Assembly: GCA_963978905.1 (NCBI GenBank)
Contig: OZ022259.1
Coordinates: forward strand, 27,567,994-27,631,993
Direction: 5' to 3'
DNA: 64,000 nt
From: Trichostrongylus colubriformis
Lineage: Eukaryota > Nematoda > Chromadorea > Rhabditida > Trichostrongylidae
Shown here piece by piece: positions 1 through 10,990 of the stretch (positions within the stretch are counted from its first letter, which is position 1; each line of letters opens with the position of its first letter). The notes beneath the pieces are model-generated. The model was given only the letters and a program-made list of their open reading frames with translations, was not told the origin of the DNA and did no database searches. The position numbers and the translations under genes were made by a program.

Positions 1-600
1 GGTCACAACCGCATCAACTGTGAGTCAAAGGCATCCGAGTAACATGTTCTTTCCACGTCACAGAGGCATGGGTACACAGCGCCGTTCTCCATTATTCGTT
101 TCCATTTAGGTAGTAGTAAGGTGTGGTTTACTACCTTCACCGTCCTTCCTCAGGTGATCAAACCTCCAAGCAGCACATGGCAAATCCATCGGCCGTGCTG
201 GGTCTCTCGAAGGCAGGACTAAAGACTGTCGCCTTATTGGGGGGAGCCGCTGAAGGTTTGCTGTTCAATTGAAGCTGCTATCTTCCACAAAGCCATTTCC
301 CATGTTCCGTAGCTGTCTCGGAAGAGTTTCATGTAATGACGTGCTGGGCTGATTGAAAAAGAAAGAAAGGTATTGGCAATCTGCGTGGAAAACGGAACAT
401 ACGAGTGTATAACCTGCTATTAACACACCATCAAATTTGGGCTACTTTGGCAGCTCTGAGTACAAGGGCAATGAAATCGTGACAGATTCAAGTTAAAACG
501 GCGCACCGTAGTAGCTTGACGAGAACCCTCCATTTATTCATACAGAAGGCTGCCATGGAGCTCAATTTTCCTTTGAAGTGTATTCTTTTATTTAAGTGAG
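1..600. other. no recognisable gene
   Basis: Nothing recognisable: no long open frame with convincing splice borders, no terminal inverted repeat and no tandem repeat was seen. Confidence 0.5.
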
Positions 601-624
601 ATAACAATCGATTAGATTTTGACA

Positions 625-775
625 AAGGTTGTTTTATTCAGTGTTGATAGTTGGGGAGAAAAAGTGACTTCTCTCACTTGGCATCCGGTCGGCATACGGA
701 CTTCCCTGACTTGACATAAGGTTGTTTTATTCAGTGTTGATAGTGGGGGGGGGGGGGGTGGGGAAAGTGACTTCT
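625..775. repeat. two-unit tandem duplication with G-tract
   Basis: A 26-base segment (AAGGTTGTTTTATTCAG and onward) at 625-650 recurs at 718-743, period 93. Both copies are followed by a G-rich stretch and GTGACTTCTCTC. In the second copy the G-rich stretch has grown to a run of 14 G at 745-758, a likely slippage-prone site. Confidence 0.8.
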
Positions 776-917
776 CTCGTTTGGCGTACCCCTCACATGC
801 TGTAAATACTGATGATCGCGAAGTTTTGTCGACCCTCGACCTACGCAATTCCGTTTTCAGATGAAGCATTGTTTCTATATCGTTTTTTATAGCTGGCATT
901 GGCTCATCAATACAAAA

Positions 918-1250
918 ATAGTATTGTTTTCAAGTATGTGCTAAAGCGATGCAATAAATTAACTTTTATTTTATAAAATCCGTGAAACTGAAAGACTTAC
1001 AATAGCATCGCTATTGAGTACTGTTGTACGGATCGATCATGCGTTTAAGATTGCTTCACGTCATGTTTATGATCTCATTCCCAGTGTATTGTTTTCGAAT
1101 ATGTTTTACAGCAATGCGATGAATTAACTTTTATTTTATAAAATCGTGCAAGTGAAACATTTACAGTAGAATCACTGCTGAGGAGCGTTGTATGTTGATG
1201 AAGCGACCATGCGGTTAGGATTGCTTCACGTCTTCATTATTATTTCATTT
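918..1250. repeat. tandem duplication of the 3' end of the Gly-rich gene
   Basis: About 165 bp downstream of the stop codon of the minus-strand Gly-rich gene is present twice (about 1084-1250 and 918-1080). Both copies contain TTTTATTTTATAAAATC and TTGCTTCACGTC. On the minus strand each copy carries an AATAAA polyadenylation hexamer (1130-1135 and 965-970). Similarity stops about at the stop codon, so only the 3' untranslated part is duplicated. Alternative 3' end use is possible but inferred. Confidence 0.75.
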
Positions 1251-2619
1251 AGAAACCGCTGCTGTAGCCTTGACCTCCTCGACCATACCCGTAGCTATGA
1301 CCTCTGTTGTCCTGACCGTATCCGCCATATCCGGAAGCTCCCATGTCAGAGAGAGCACTGTATCCACCTTTTTCTCCATTTCCTCCGAACGTACCCCAAC
1401 CACCAGGCCGTCCGTGTCCGCAGTGTTCACATCGTTTACCGCCACCTTGTCCATGGTATTCATGGTGATGATGATGATGCTGATGGTTGTGTACATATCC
1501 ATAACCATGACTACCGCAACCACGGCAGCCGTATCCTCCCATGTCTTGACCTTTCCATCCATCAAATCCTCCCATGTAACCTGACCATCCATTATATGCT
1601 CCGGAAGAGCTATATCCATGACCATGTCCACCGCAACTACGGCAGCCGTATCCTCCCATGTAACCTGGCCATCCATTATATCCTCCGGAAGAACTATATC
1701 CATGACCATGTCCACCGCAACTACGGCAGCCGTATCCTCCCATGGAATCTGGCCCTCCATTATGTCCTCCGGTAGGGCCTTCCCATCTATTAGGTCCAGG
1801 TTCCATGGGAGTGGGCGGTCCATTAGGTGCTCCTAAGCCGTATCCGCCATTACTTGACCAAGGAGCAACATTGTTGGTCACGCCCGGAAAGCCTATCAGC
1901 TCAGGTTCACCCGGACTTTTCTGTGGGCCTTTTTGAGTATCATTACTTTGAGCGGATTCATTAGTAGGTGAGGTGGACGAAGCGATAGGTGGAGTGGTTG
2001 CTTCCAATTCCACTTCTATATCCTCTTGAAGTGGTCTCTGAAATTAAAAAAAATCCTTTTTGTTTGCAATCTAGATACTCAGCACTATCACTTCGCAAGG
2101 CCATTTGAGCACTCTGTACGCCCACTTAATGATAATGAGCCTTCTTTGGACTGAGATAATTCGTTAGCTGAGATTGGTTGATTTGTGTAGGATAGCCTTG
2201 ACCGCAGAGCAACCTTGTTTGCTAGTCCGCTCCTACATTTCTCATAATAAGGGTTAAAAGCTGTGAGAAATCCTTTCATAATGGAGCGACCATTGCCCAT
2301 CTGCCCTGAGAACTTCGGTGTTTTGATAAGCCACGCTGGAAAGTTTTTACAGATGCTTCGAATTTGAAGAACTTGCTGTTCGGAAAAACTTCACCCACAA
2401 AAGGAAGAAAGGGATCTTTTTTTTCTAACCTTAAAAGATTTTCCTTCTTTTAAGCAAGTTCAACTATCGCCCCTCCACTTCATGAATTGCTGGATTGTAT
2501 ATGCTTTCCACATTATTACTCTTCTACATCCATTATATTACTTCAAAAATTTTTCAACGTACCGAATCGACAGAAGCAGCTACAAAAACAGTTATAGCTG
2601 CAAGAGCGTAGCGATACAT
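1249..2619 (-). CDS. secreted Gly/His/Cys-rich repeat protein (two exons)
   Basis: Product predicted to be secreted; family and function not recognised. Exon 1 is 2619-2563 and encodes a 19-residue hydrophobic signal peptide (MYRYALAAITVFVAASVDS). It ends at a GTACGT donor. The intron is 2562-2038, with acceptor TTTCAG. Exon 2 is 2037-1249. Both borders are phase 0, giving 281 aa. The mature protein has an acidic, Pro/Thr/Ser-rich N-terminus, then Gly-rich repeats of about 28 residues (GGYGCRSCGGHGHGYSSSG), two near-identical and one diverged. A histidine run (HNHQHHHHHHEYH) and CEHCGHG follow. CxxC pairs next to GHGH and His runs could bind metal, which is inference. The start was chosen because ATG directly follows a TTTTTCAG acceptor-like site. 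Such low-complexity secreted proteins are common in nematode cuticle, immune or excretory roles, and nothing here chooses between these. Confidence 0.85.
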
Positions 2620-2627
2620 CTGAAAAA
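2620..2627 (-). promoter_or_regulatory. probable spliced-leader acceptor
   Basis: TTTTTCAG lies immediately before the ATG of the Gly-rich gene on the minus strand. It matches the nematode splice-acceptor consensus with no 5' leader left between acceptor and start, the usual arrangement for SL trans-splicing. Inferred, not proven. Confidence 0.6.
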
Positions 2628-2639
2628 CTGAGATTTCGG

Positions 2640-5190
2640 TTGTCCCAAGTGTACTGACACTCAAAACGAGTAATGAAATGGATGGTTCAGAAGAAAAGAG
2701 AGCTTTTGGGAGAAGTCACAGCCAACCTGTCAACAGGAGCTGATGTTGTCAACGCAGCGATTGAGCAGATATTTATGTTGCCGAATGAGGAAGTATTCAC
2801 CCCGTCGTTCACGTCATCAATATGTGCTCATTTTTCAGGTGCACCCTTGTGACATTATCCAGGCTCTCTGCTAAAAGTGCATGTCTGAGGTCTATTTAGT
2901 CAGCTCATTCTATATCGAGATTGCTACTAACGTGTGAGACATGAGAACAAAAAAGAAGGGTCTCCAACACAATCGTGCTGTTTTCCATTAGCCATTATCT
3001 CAAAGGAATTGCAGACAGTGTCAGATCACAGGCTCAAGTTTATACTGCTACCTACTATCACCTGCCGTCACAAGTCAAGAAAAGCATCTCAGCTTCCGCT
3101 GGCAGTAGGCAACCCACTGTATCGTTTTTCAGCATGCTCGTAGCTTAATCTTCTTGTGTTGAATAGCCAGGTCTTCACCACAAAGTACTGATGCAGTGCA
3201 CTGGAAGAACTGATGCGTCTTCGTCTTCAGCAACCTCTCACTAATGAGTGTTCGTACGTTTACGTTGAGAAACTTTTGAGAATCTATTGTTTTAAGCGTA
3301 GACACGTGGTTTGCTGCTTCGCAATTGGTCGGACTTTATAGGTGGTGGATGAGCTTGAAATGTATTTCAAGGTATTGCAGCTGACCGAATGCGGCAATAG
3401 AATGTTTTGTGAGAGACATAAAACTGTTGTTGAATAACTACTACTTGACATTCTATTAAACTTACTTGCTAGGGCCAGTATAAGTAGGGTGTGTACACTT
3501 ATGTCGAATTTGCGCGCCGCCGCGCTCGGCGAGCGGCGTCGCAGATTTCTTCGCGTGTGACTGCGTACATTGCAACACTCCCTTCAGAGAATTAGGCCCG
3601 ATTAATTATTTCTCAGGTAATATTATTAGCATGTAATGCTATCGTTTCTTTTACTTTTAATAACCTTTGTCATTACTTTGTTTTTTAGAGCACAAACTCA
3701 TTGTTTTCACATTATGATGAGATGAAGAGCTTTTTTTGAAGGACCTTCATGGGACCAGATCTTTGCATCCTAAGCGGAGTTCCAACCGACCCGGTAAGTT
3801 GTACTGATGGCGTCACGAGTGCGACGTCACAAACGAAAATACGACAGTGTGTACCTGTGCACACCCGTACAGGTATATTTGGGTTGAAGGGGAAAAAAGC
3901 AAGAATTTTGCTGAGATGCAACTTCTAAAAGTCCGACAGGATTGGGCGTCCGCGATAGCGGGTCGCGAGGGCTTCAAAAGCGAAGGTGCACCGGTCATGG
4001 GATAAGGGACGCAGAGTGAGAGGTCTGTTAGTACTGGGAGATAGAAAATTCCAGCTGCGCTTTGCCCGTCCACGGATGTTCATAGGTTGCTGCGCGAGCA
4101 TTCGAGCGGATGTTCCAGTTTCTCGATTTCTGCATTGAAACAAGGAAAATGTTCCAATACTTTCCGTGTTCCCATTAATATACTGTATCTATCGGAAGGA
4201 TTGTAAAGGATTCCTGATGATTCATCTGAGCATTACGTAAGCCTATCAAAAACAGAAGTGCCATGAGATTTCGTGCAAAATCCACAAAATCCAGTTCCTA
4301 TTTTGCGTGATCAATACAACAGCAGAACTTCTTTTATTGACATATTTTCACGCGAGCATCCTTTCCGAAGGACATAATCTCGCATAATACTGCTATCGTG
4401 AAAGCACATCTGTTTTCAGAGATTGTTGTGACAGCACTATGCTCCAGATAAAAGATATGTTCCGATGACCAAAGCATAAAAAGTATTGTTTGAGGACTGT
4501 GATTTTTGCTCACAAGGTAAAGCGAACTAAGAAATGCAGCCGCTGTCATAATATGCAGAACACGCTGAAATACCAGTCACTTGGTCCTCTTCTCGCTTTG
4601 TATACATGCGACAGTTCCCTAGTTCAGTCAATATAGGTCATGGTCTTAATCTTATTGTTAGTTTTTTTTTGGATTTCTCCTCGAAAAGGACAGCCGCAGT
4701 CATCAAATTATACTGCTCCAGTCCAAGCAACGTAACACAGCCAATATTATTGCAGACTTGTGTCAGATGCATATTATTACCGCTTTGATTATTATTGCAT
4801 CGGCGTTTCCACGAGTAGTAAGTTATTTTGAATTTCGACTTCTGAAGAAATTCACGAATTTTGGGCGGGGATAATTACGCAAAAAATCTGCGTACCCGCA
4901 CGCGGCGAGTCCGAGTTGGATTATATCGTCTCAGGAAACCTGCACATCTAAGATGGCGATCGTATCTAACCGAAGGTGCGACAGCGCGGGCGCTCGTGTG
5001 TGCATCGTTGCTAGGGGGCGCCAAAAGTTTTGAAAAATGAGGGATGGAGTGGCGCCGTAGCGATTTCAGCATAGATGCCGAGATCTAACCACATTTATAC
5101 TCTGCCTCATGTAGTTTGCTACATCATGCGCTATAAAAAGTCTAGATGTAGGGAGAATTTTCTGTTCCTTTTGATACCTCAATATCTGAT
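2640..5190. other. intergenic, no recognised gene
   Basis: No supported gene. Short open frames lack splice borders or recognisable motifs. The stretch 3500-3560 is unusually GC-rich (GCGCGCCGCCGCGCTCGGCG) in an AT-rich context, possibly half of a degraded palindromic MITE. The segment 3990-4190 belongs to a dispersed repeat listed separately. Confidence 0.4.
3990..4190. repeat. diverged dispersed repeat, copy 1
   Basis: Shares an ordered series of blocks with 10820-10990: TTCCAGCTGCGC, GTTGCT, TTTCTCGATTTCTGC, GGAA, TTTCCGTGTT and a following CATT/CATG TACTG. The copies are old and gapped. No coding potential is conserved between them. Confidence 0.45.
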
Positions 5191-5195
5191 CACCT

Positions 5196-5985
5196 ATCTC
5201 CAAAGATGAATGGCGAGAAATTAACATCTCGCGTCGCCGCAAAGCTGGGGCCCTAAATTTCTAAAATGATATAAGGGGTTGTAAGGGAACATAAGTGGTG
5301 AGGGAACGGAAGTGATAGCGACTGATAAGGGCTGATAAGGAGTTTCCGTAGGTGAATGGCGGGAAACTGATATCTCGCGTCGCACCAAAGCTGGGACTCT
5401 GGATTTTTAAAGTGATATGAGGGGTTTAAGGGAACATCAGTGGTGAGGGAGCGAAAGTGATAGCGACTGATAAAAGTAAAAGGAGCTTCCAAAGGTGAAT
5501 GGCGGGAAACTGATATCTCGCGTCGCACCAAAGCTGGGACTCTGGATTTTCAAAGTGATATAAGGCGTGGTAAGGGAACATCAGTGGTTAGGGAACGGAA
5601 GTGATAGCGACTGATAAAGGCGAAAAGGAGCTTCCAAAGGTGAATGGCGGGAAACTGATATCTCGCGTCGCCGCAAAGCTGGGGCCCTAAACTTTTAAAG
5701 TGATATAAGGGGAACATCAGTGGTGAGGGAACGGAAGTGATAGCCACTGATAAGGGCTGATAAGGAGCCTCCAAAGGTGAGTGGCGGGAAACTGATATCT
5801 CGCGTCGCAGCAAAGCTGGGACTCTGGATTCTTAAAGTTATATAAGGGGTGGTAAGGGAACATCAGTGGTGAGGGAACGGAAGTGATAGCCACTGGCAAA
5901 GGCTGATAAGGAGCCTAGAAAGGTGAATAATGAAAAATGCATATCTCGCGTCGCCGCAAAGGTGGGACTCTCAATTCTTAAAGTG
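5196..5985. repeat. ~145 bp tandem array, about 5.5 units
   Basis: Units start at about 5207, 5352, 5494, 5640, 5777 and 5925 (period 137-148). Each carries GGTGAATGGCGGGAAACTG, ATCTCGCGTCGC, AAAGCTGGGACTC, AAGGGAACATCAGTGGTGAG and GAAGTGATAGCGACTG. The last unit is the most diverged. The same monomer occurs in reverse orientation at 52955-53535. Open frames running through the array are frame artefacts of the repeat. Confidence 0.93.
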
Positions 5986-5989
5986 GTAT

Positions 5990-7230
5990 AAGGACAAGAT
6001 TGACGGGAGGAATTTTCCCCTTTTACGTTTTTGCGAATTCCCCATTTCTGAAACCGTTCGAGTGATGGGTTATGGGTACTTTCGGTTCATGAGAAAAAAG
6101 CAGTTCCGATCAACCTACTTACGCCCATGGTGTTACGCGCACGGTAGTGTGCGCCAGCCAACTGGTTTATCAATAATGGAGAACTGTTTTGTTTATCAAA
6201 AAATGAAGAACCGTTCTTCGAAAATGAAATTCACATTCCACATCTCAAATTACCGTATGCAGCTGTGGGTCATTTATGTGTTAAGTAGTGCCTCGTATTT
6301 AAGTGTTGCAAGCCTGACTTCTTGCATTTTTTAATAGCCTGAAACACTTCTACAGGTCGTTGTAATATTATTTAGAGCGGTGCATAGGTTAATAATCAAC
6401 AGTTTTACAAATTTGGATTGAGCTGGTGGTCAGAAGGATCTTGCAGTATCTTGGTGTAGAAATATTCCCAGAGAGAAGCGAGCGGATTGTATTCATAATG
6501 TGCCTTCCATTTGGTACAGATAGGTGGTATTCATGCGGAGGTAACCAAGGTCAAGTTAAAGCGCTGGATGAGGACTTCTGATGGGAGAGTCATAGTGCAA
6601 GCTCGATTGAGGTGATGTACAAACGCGAAAAACCCGGGCAGCATACTCGTTTTTGGTCGAGGTGATCGCGCTCTATAAAAGTGAAGTTAAGGATTAAATG
6701 AGTACCAATTGAGAATAGCTATGAAGGTTATTCGCTTTCCGTCTTGCACTACAGAGAATTCCCTCTGTCCTTCACTTCCACCCTTTCGACCCATGAATAA
6801 GGTCAGTAATGTTCATGAGGGCTACAGACCTCAGAAAGACCCTAACTTTTGTGTCATTCGCAACGAACCCTCAACCAACTTTCCTTTACAAGATTCCAGA
6901 AATTGAAAGATTCTCTCAGAGGGAGCGCCACGGAACTAAGGAACCTTGTTTATTTATTTAATTACTATGCACGCATGGTGCACAAGATCAGGTAACAACA
7001 GGTACTCAGAAGCAGAAAACTGAGAACATTAAACGGGAGCCTCTCAGATTTGTTTCGCTAAAATTCTTCAATATCACGTGAAGCAAGTGAATCGACTTTT
7101 CCTAATTTATTTCTAAACGTACGGTGCTTTGTGCCCCTTGCAGTTCGGATGGCAACAGTTGGAGCCATCTAGCGCCCGATAAATAGCAAATGGAAATTAA
7201 GCTGATGAATTCTGCTAGATTTAGTCTATA
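5990..7230. other. no recognised gene
   Basis: No supported gene. The open frame 5930-6334 starts inside the tandem array and is treated as chance. 6944-6962 holds a short TTTATTTATTTA run. Confidence 0.4.
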
Positions 7231-7235
7231 AAGAT

Positions 7236-7675
7236 ACACGTTGAAGGAATCGTTCACGGGTAAATGAGTTTCTTGTTACCCATATGTTTCTGTTGCATTT
7301 GCCTAAAGAGGGCTGCATGCAAAGTTTCACGCGAAAAAGAGAGGATTCGGTTAAGATAAGCACCACAGTCTTCCGGGTGGGAGGGGCCACCGAACAAGTG
7401 ACCACCTCGTCGTCCGCCACTGTCGGAGACGCACTGTAAGAACAGAAGGTTACGTAAACAGTCACACTCTTCGTTCCCAACCGCGGCGGACGACGGGACG
7501 GGGCTTTTACTAGGAGGTCTCGCCCACCCGGCCGAAAATTTTAGGAACTGTATCATAGCCAAATTCTCACTTTTTATGTGAAATTTTGCATGTGACTCTT
7601 ATTCAGCAAATACAGCATAATTATATGGGTAACAAAAAAACTTATTTTTCGTGGAAAAAACTTATTTTTCGTGGA
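7236..7675. repeat. dispersed TIR element, copy a (short)
   Basis: The left end has ATGAGTTTCTTGTTACCCAT then GGGCTGCATGCAAAGTTT. The right end has the inverted counterpart (AATTTTGCATG, then GGGTAACAAAAAAACTTAT). The terminal inverted repeat is about 70 bp and imperfect. The interior matches copy d at 38.4-39.4 kb (CGAAAAAGAGAGGATTCGG, GCGGCGGACG). The right end contains a 20 bp local duplication (AACTTATTTTTCGTGG twice). No transposase: non-autonomous DNA element. Confidence 0.7.
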
Positions 7676-7679
7676 CGTT

Positions 7680-9180
7680 TCCTGTAAAGATCTGGAGGTG
7701 GTGCGATCCCTGTTAGGTATAAATACTCACTATTATATTATATTTATTGCATGCACAACAGGTACATGAAGCATGAACTACTGAAATAACTATTTCAACT
7801 ATCTGATTGGCTTACGCGAGGCACAGTTTTGAGTCTACACATCACTTTCTTGTTTCTCGTGTCAGAATTTCCATTCCCCGAGCCTTCCATCAACCCCACT
7901 TTATTTGTTTCTTCGATTTTTAGTGATGTGCGAGAGATGCAAAAGTGAACAGTAGCAAGCACGCGATACTGAACTGTTGGAGAGCAATGCACATCTTTCG
8001 TAAGATGAAATGGTTTGATGTTAAAGAATCCAAATTGGAATAATGGGGAGCGTCGATCGCAGCATATTGTGTCCCATGCGAAAATCGATAAGAATCCACT
8101 CGAATCTGAAAACATTTGGGTGCAGCAAACTCGGCTGCATTACTGTGACAGATTTTTGCCAAAAAATCGATCCGTACGTGGCCGATATGTGTTTCATGAG
8201 TCTTTACAGGTTAACAATTTTGGGTTGATATTTCAGTGTTTGCTCAGCTTGGAAGCACATTCCACGTTCGTCAAAAAGTTGGTCGGTGCTCGGTTTTCAT
8301 TAGCGGTGGTGCTAGAAAGGGTTCAAGAGACGTTCTATGGCATGAGTAGGAGGCGACGTGAGCTATCAGAGAGGTTATCAGGGCACATCCACCAATGTGG
8401 AACAGCCCTGCAAGGCTCATATGAACGTGGAACGTGCTTTTCACATCGGATTATGGCAATTAACACCGGTTACAGAGCACGATTATGTTGCCTTGTAACC
8501 AGTATTATTTACCTACCTGTTGCCCTGTAATCGGTGTTGTTGTTGTCTTGGAATAATTTACCACAATAAAACGAATCCAGATGATAGTTGTGCGGCGTTT
8601 TTGAGAAGGATAAGAATGGTGCTCGACGCTTTTCATTGTCCTCACAACCATTCAAATGACTGTACTTTTGTGGTGAAGTAGTGTCGACACTTAGAAAATT
8701 TTGACTTGCACCAATCGCTTTATTATTGGATCATCGTAGCAGTTGAACACGGCAAGGAGTGCCTAATTTACGTAATCAATCTAAAATTTGTTGAGTCTCG
8801 TGGAATCTGCAGAGTTAAAAAAAGTTCATTACCTCTTTTGATGTATTGCGGGAACCTCTAACTTGGGTGAACTTGGATAATGACGATGACCGACAGACTA
8901 TCTCAACGAATACCTTCTGAAACATTCGTTCTCATACCCCTCTTATTGTCAAGAAGATGGGCAGCTTTATCGACTTCTTGCGAAACACGCAGGACGCAAA
9001 TCCCTGAAGAGACATTGAAGCTGAGTGCGATGACTCATAGCTCGAAGGCACATAGACACCGTAATTCGGCTGTCGGACCACCGCAACCGCCAGGACGTCA
9101 TTACGTGCATGTCAATAATGGCAATATGCCGACCTGGAGCTGACCTTTCTACTAAATAGTAATAACATATTGTACATTTG
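7680..9180. other. no recognised gene; one moderately long open frame
   Basis: An open frame of 171 codons at 8015-8530 (+) has an Arg/Glu-rich middle but no recognisable domain, signal peptide or splice context. I would not annotate it as a gene on this evidence. Confidence 0.3.
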
Positions 9181-9183
9181 GCC

Positions 9184-9236
9184 ATTATGACATATTGTGT
9201 CATTCTAGCCCTTAGAATGACACAATATGTCATAAT
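9184..9236. repeat. perfect 24 bp hairpin
   Basis: Arms 9184-9207 and 9213-9236 are exact reverse complements (ATTATGACATATTGTGTCAT and on), with a 5-base spacer GCCCT. The sequence just outside the right arm (TCTAGCCCTTG) repeats the arm-spacer junction. Could be a tiny MITE or a recent inverted duplication. Confidence 0.9.
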
Positions 9237-9239
9237 TCT

Positions 9240-10600
9240 AGCCCTTGTTCTCTTTCATTCTCAGTAACATCTCATTTTGCCTCATGCCAAGGTCTACGTC
9301 CGCAAAGAATAACGCTTTTTCTGAATCCATTCCTGCCACGGAGCTGGGATGAAGTAGCGAATCTACCACATGTATGGCTCTGGAAACTTTCCGCTTATCT
9401 TGTATCAGTGAACGACCGAGTTGTCATTCTCTCTTGACTCGGTCAACTGATGGCAGAATGACAAATAATCTGATGAAATGTCCACGGTTCCGAATGAATA
9501 GCGCATCCCAAGAATAAGTGATCACCGCCAAATTTACGGTATTATATAAGTGCCGTTTTTAGGAACATTTTTGTGAAGTTTAGTGCAGATCTGTCCGTGC
9601 TCTCGCCTTCCCTGGGAACCCTACACACATATGTCACTGGAAAACTCATTACTTACTAGCGTTCCCAAGTGGAAAGAAGCTCGTTTGGCTCATCAGCCTC
9701 GTCCCAATACGACATGTCGTTGTTTACTGCACGTTGTTTGTCACGAATTCAGTCTTTTCCGGCACAACAGTGACCTTCGGACGTCGACCCTTCCTACGGC
9801 TTTACGATTTCATTGAGAATGTCCAGACAAGCTCTTCCAGAGCCGTTCAGGAAATCCTGCTGTCAAACGGCTCCGCTGAAGGATGGCGGTGACGGCATCG
9901 AGCGAGCTCTACGAAAACACTTCTAGCGGCAAGAAGCACTCATTAATTCCCCTTTCTCGCTGATGCTTTTGCTATGCTATGGTGTTATAGAAATTGGATT
10001 TTGAGAAAGACCTACATTGAACAACATATTTTCGTTGCTTCTTGTTTACCAGGATTCGTCATAATTTGTGTTTCACAAGCTCGTTATGGATGAATGCACA
10101 TTTGTGATACCTACATATGATAACACCCACAAGGTTTCCGGGAGGGCCATGCATTCAAACTCATGTCAGAATTATGAAAGCATTTGAGTAAAGATAGAAA
10201 ACGTTGCAGAGCTGGCAAAGTACAGCGATAGTGTATTCTTGTTGAAAAGAAAAGAAACCGAGTCTATTGGGATTGTCTAAAATAACGACAGATTTCCTTT
10301 CAGCTCTACAGCACACCTTTTGCACTTCAACTTCTGCACTTATAGATCTTCCCTAACCCCTAGAGTCGATCCCGATTGATCGGAATGCAGTGCTGCCGGC
10401 AGCGGAGTAGCCGCTAAAGTATACATATTGGTAGCGCTTGCTGCTGGCCTCGCAGTCTCAGTGAGGACACGGAAGTACGTCGATTATGATCAGCGCTAGA
10501 AAAAGGAATGTTCACTTCTTGGATTTTCGATCATTCCGTCCACTCCCTCTCTAATTCACTATGTCTGCATTCATAGTCTCTAATCGGTCAAAGTTACCTC
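9240..10600. other. intergenic with one possible exon
   Basis: 9753-9888 (+) is open between an AATTCAG acceptor-like and a GGCGGTGACG donor-like site. It encodes a plausible peptide beginning FSGTTVTFGRRPFLRLYDF. No partner exon or homology is recognised, so it is only a candidate. Confidence 0.2.
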
Positions 10601-10604
10601 TGCT

Positions 10605-10765
10605 GTTGCCCTTGAAGGAATCGTCCGCGGAAATTTGAGTTCTTCTGTTACCCATAAATTTGTTCATAATTGACTACTAACGGCTGCATGCAAAGTTTAA
10701 AATACAAGAACCGAACTGAGATAGAGCTCCCAAAGTGACGGCCGACAGGGTGGGCTGTCCGAGTG
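10605..10765. repeat. dispersed TIR element, copy b (left end only)
   Basis: Contains GAAGGAATCGTC, TTCTGTTACCCATAAATTTG, CGGCTGCATGCAAAGTTT and GAACCGAACTGAGATAGAGC. These match the left ends of the copies at 7.2 and 38.4 kb. The right end is not found, so it is truncated. Confidence 0.6.
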
Positions 10766-10819
10766 GGTGTGAACGCAGGAAAATTTAGGAGCAAAGAAGC
10801 TACACTCCCGGTTTGCGAG

Positions 10820-10990
10820 GCAGATTCAGAAGCAAATCGACAATGGACGTGAAAATTTCAGCTGCGCATTGACCGCTGACGGTTGTTCAAACGTTGCTCG
10901 GCGGGAATCAAAACTTCCTACATATACTTGCAGTGTTTCGATTTCTGCTCGGAACAAGAGGAATTTTTCAGCTCTTTTCGTGTTTCTGTT
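10820..10990. repeat. diverged dispersed repeat, copy 2
   Basis: Partner of 3990-4190: ATTTCAGCTGCGC, GTTGCTCGG, TTTCGATTTCTGCTCGGAAC and TTTTCGTGTTTCTGTTCATG in the same order. Confidence 0.45.

Noticed and set aside
5253..5899. Overlapping minus-strand open frames with repeated ISVSRHSPLEAP-type peptides
   Set aside because: Frame artefacts of the 145 bp tandem array; the same peptides arise in the reverse array at 53 kb.
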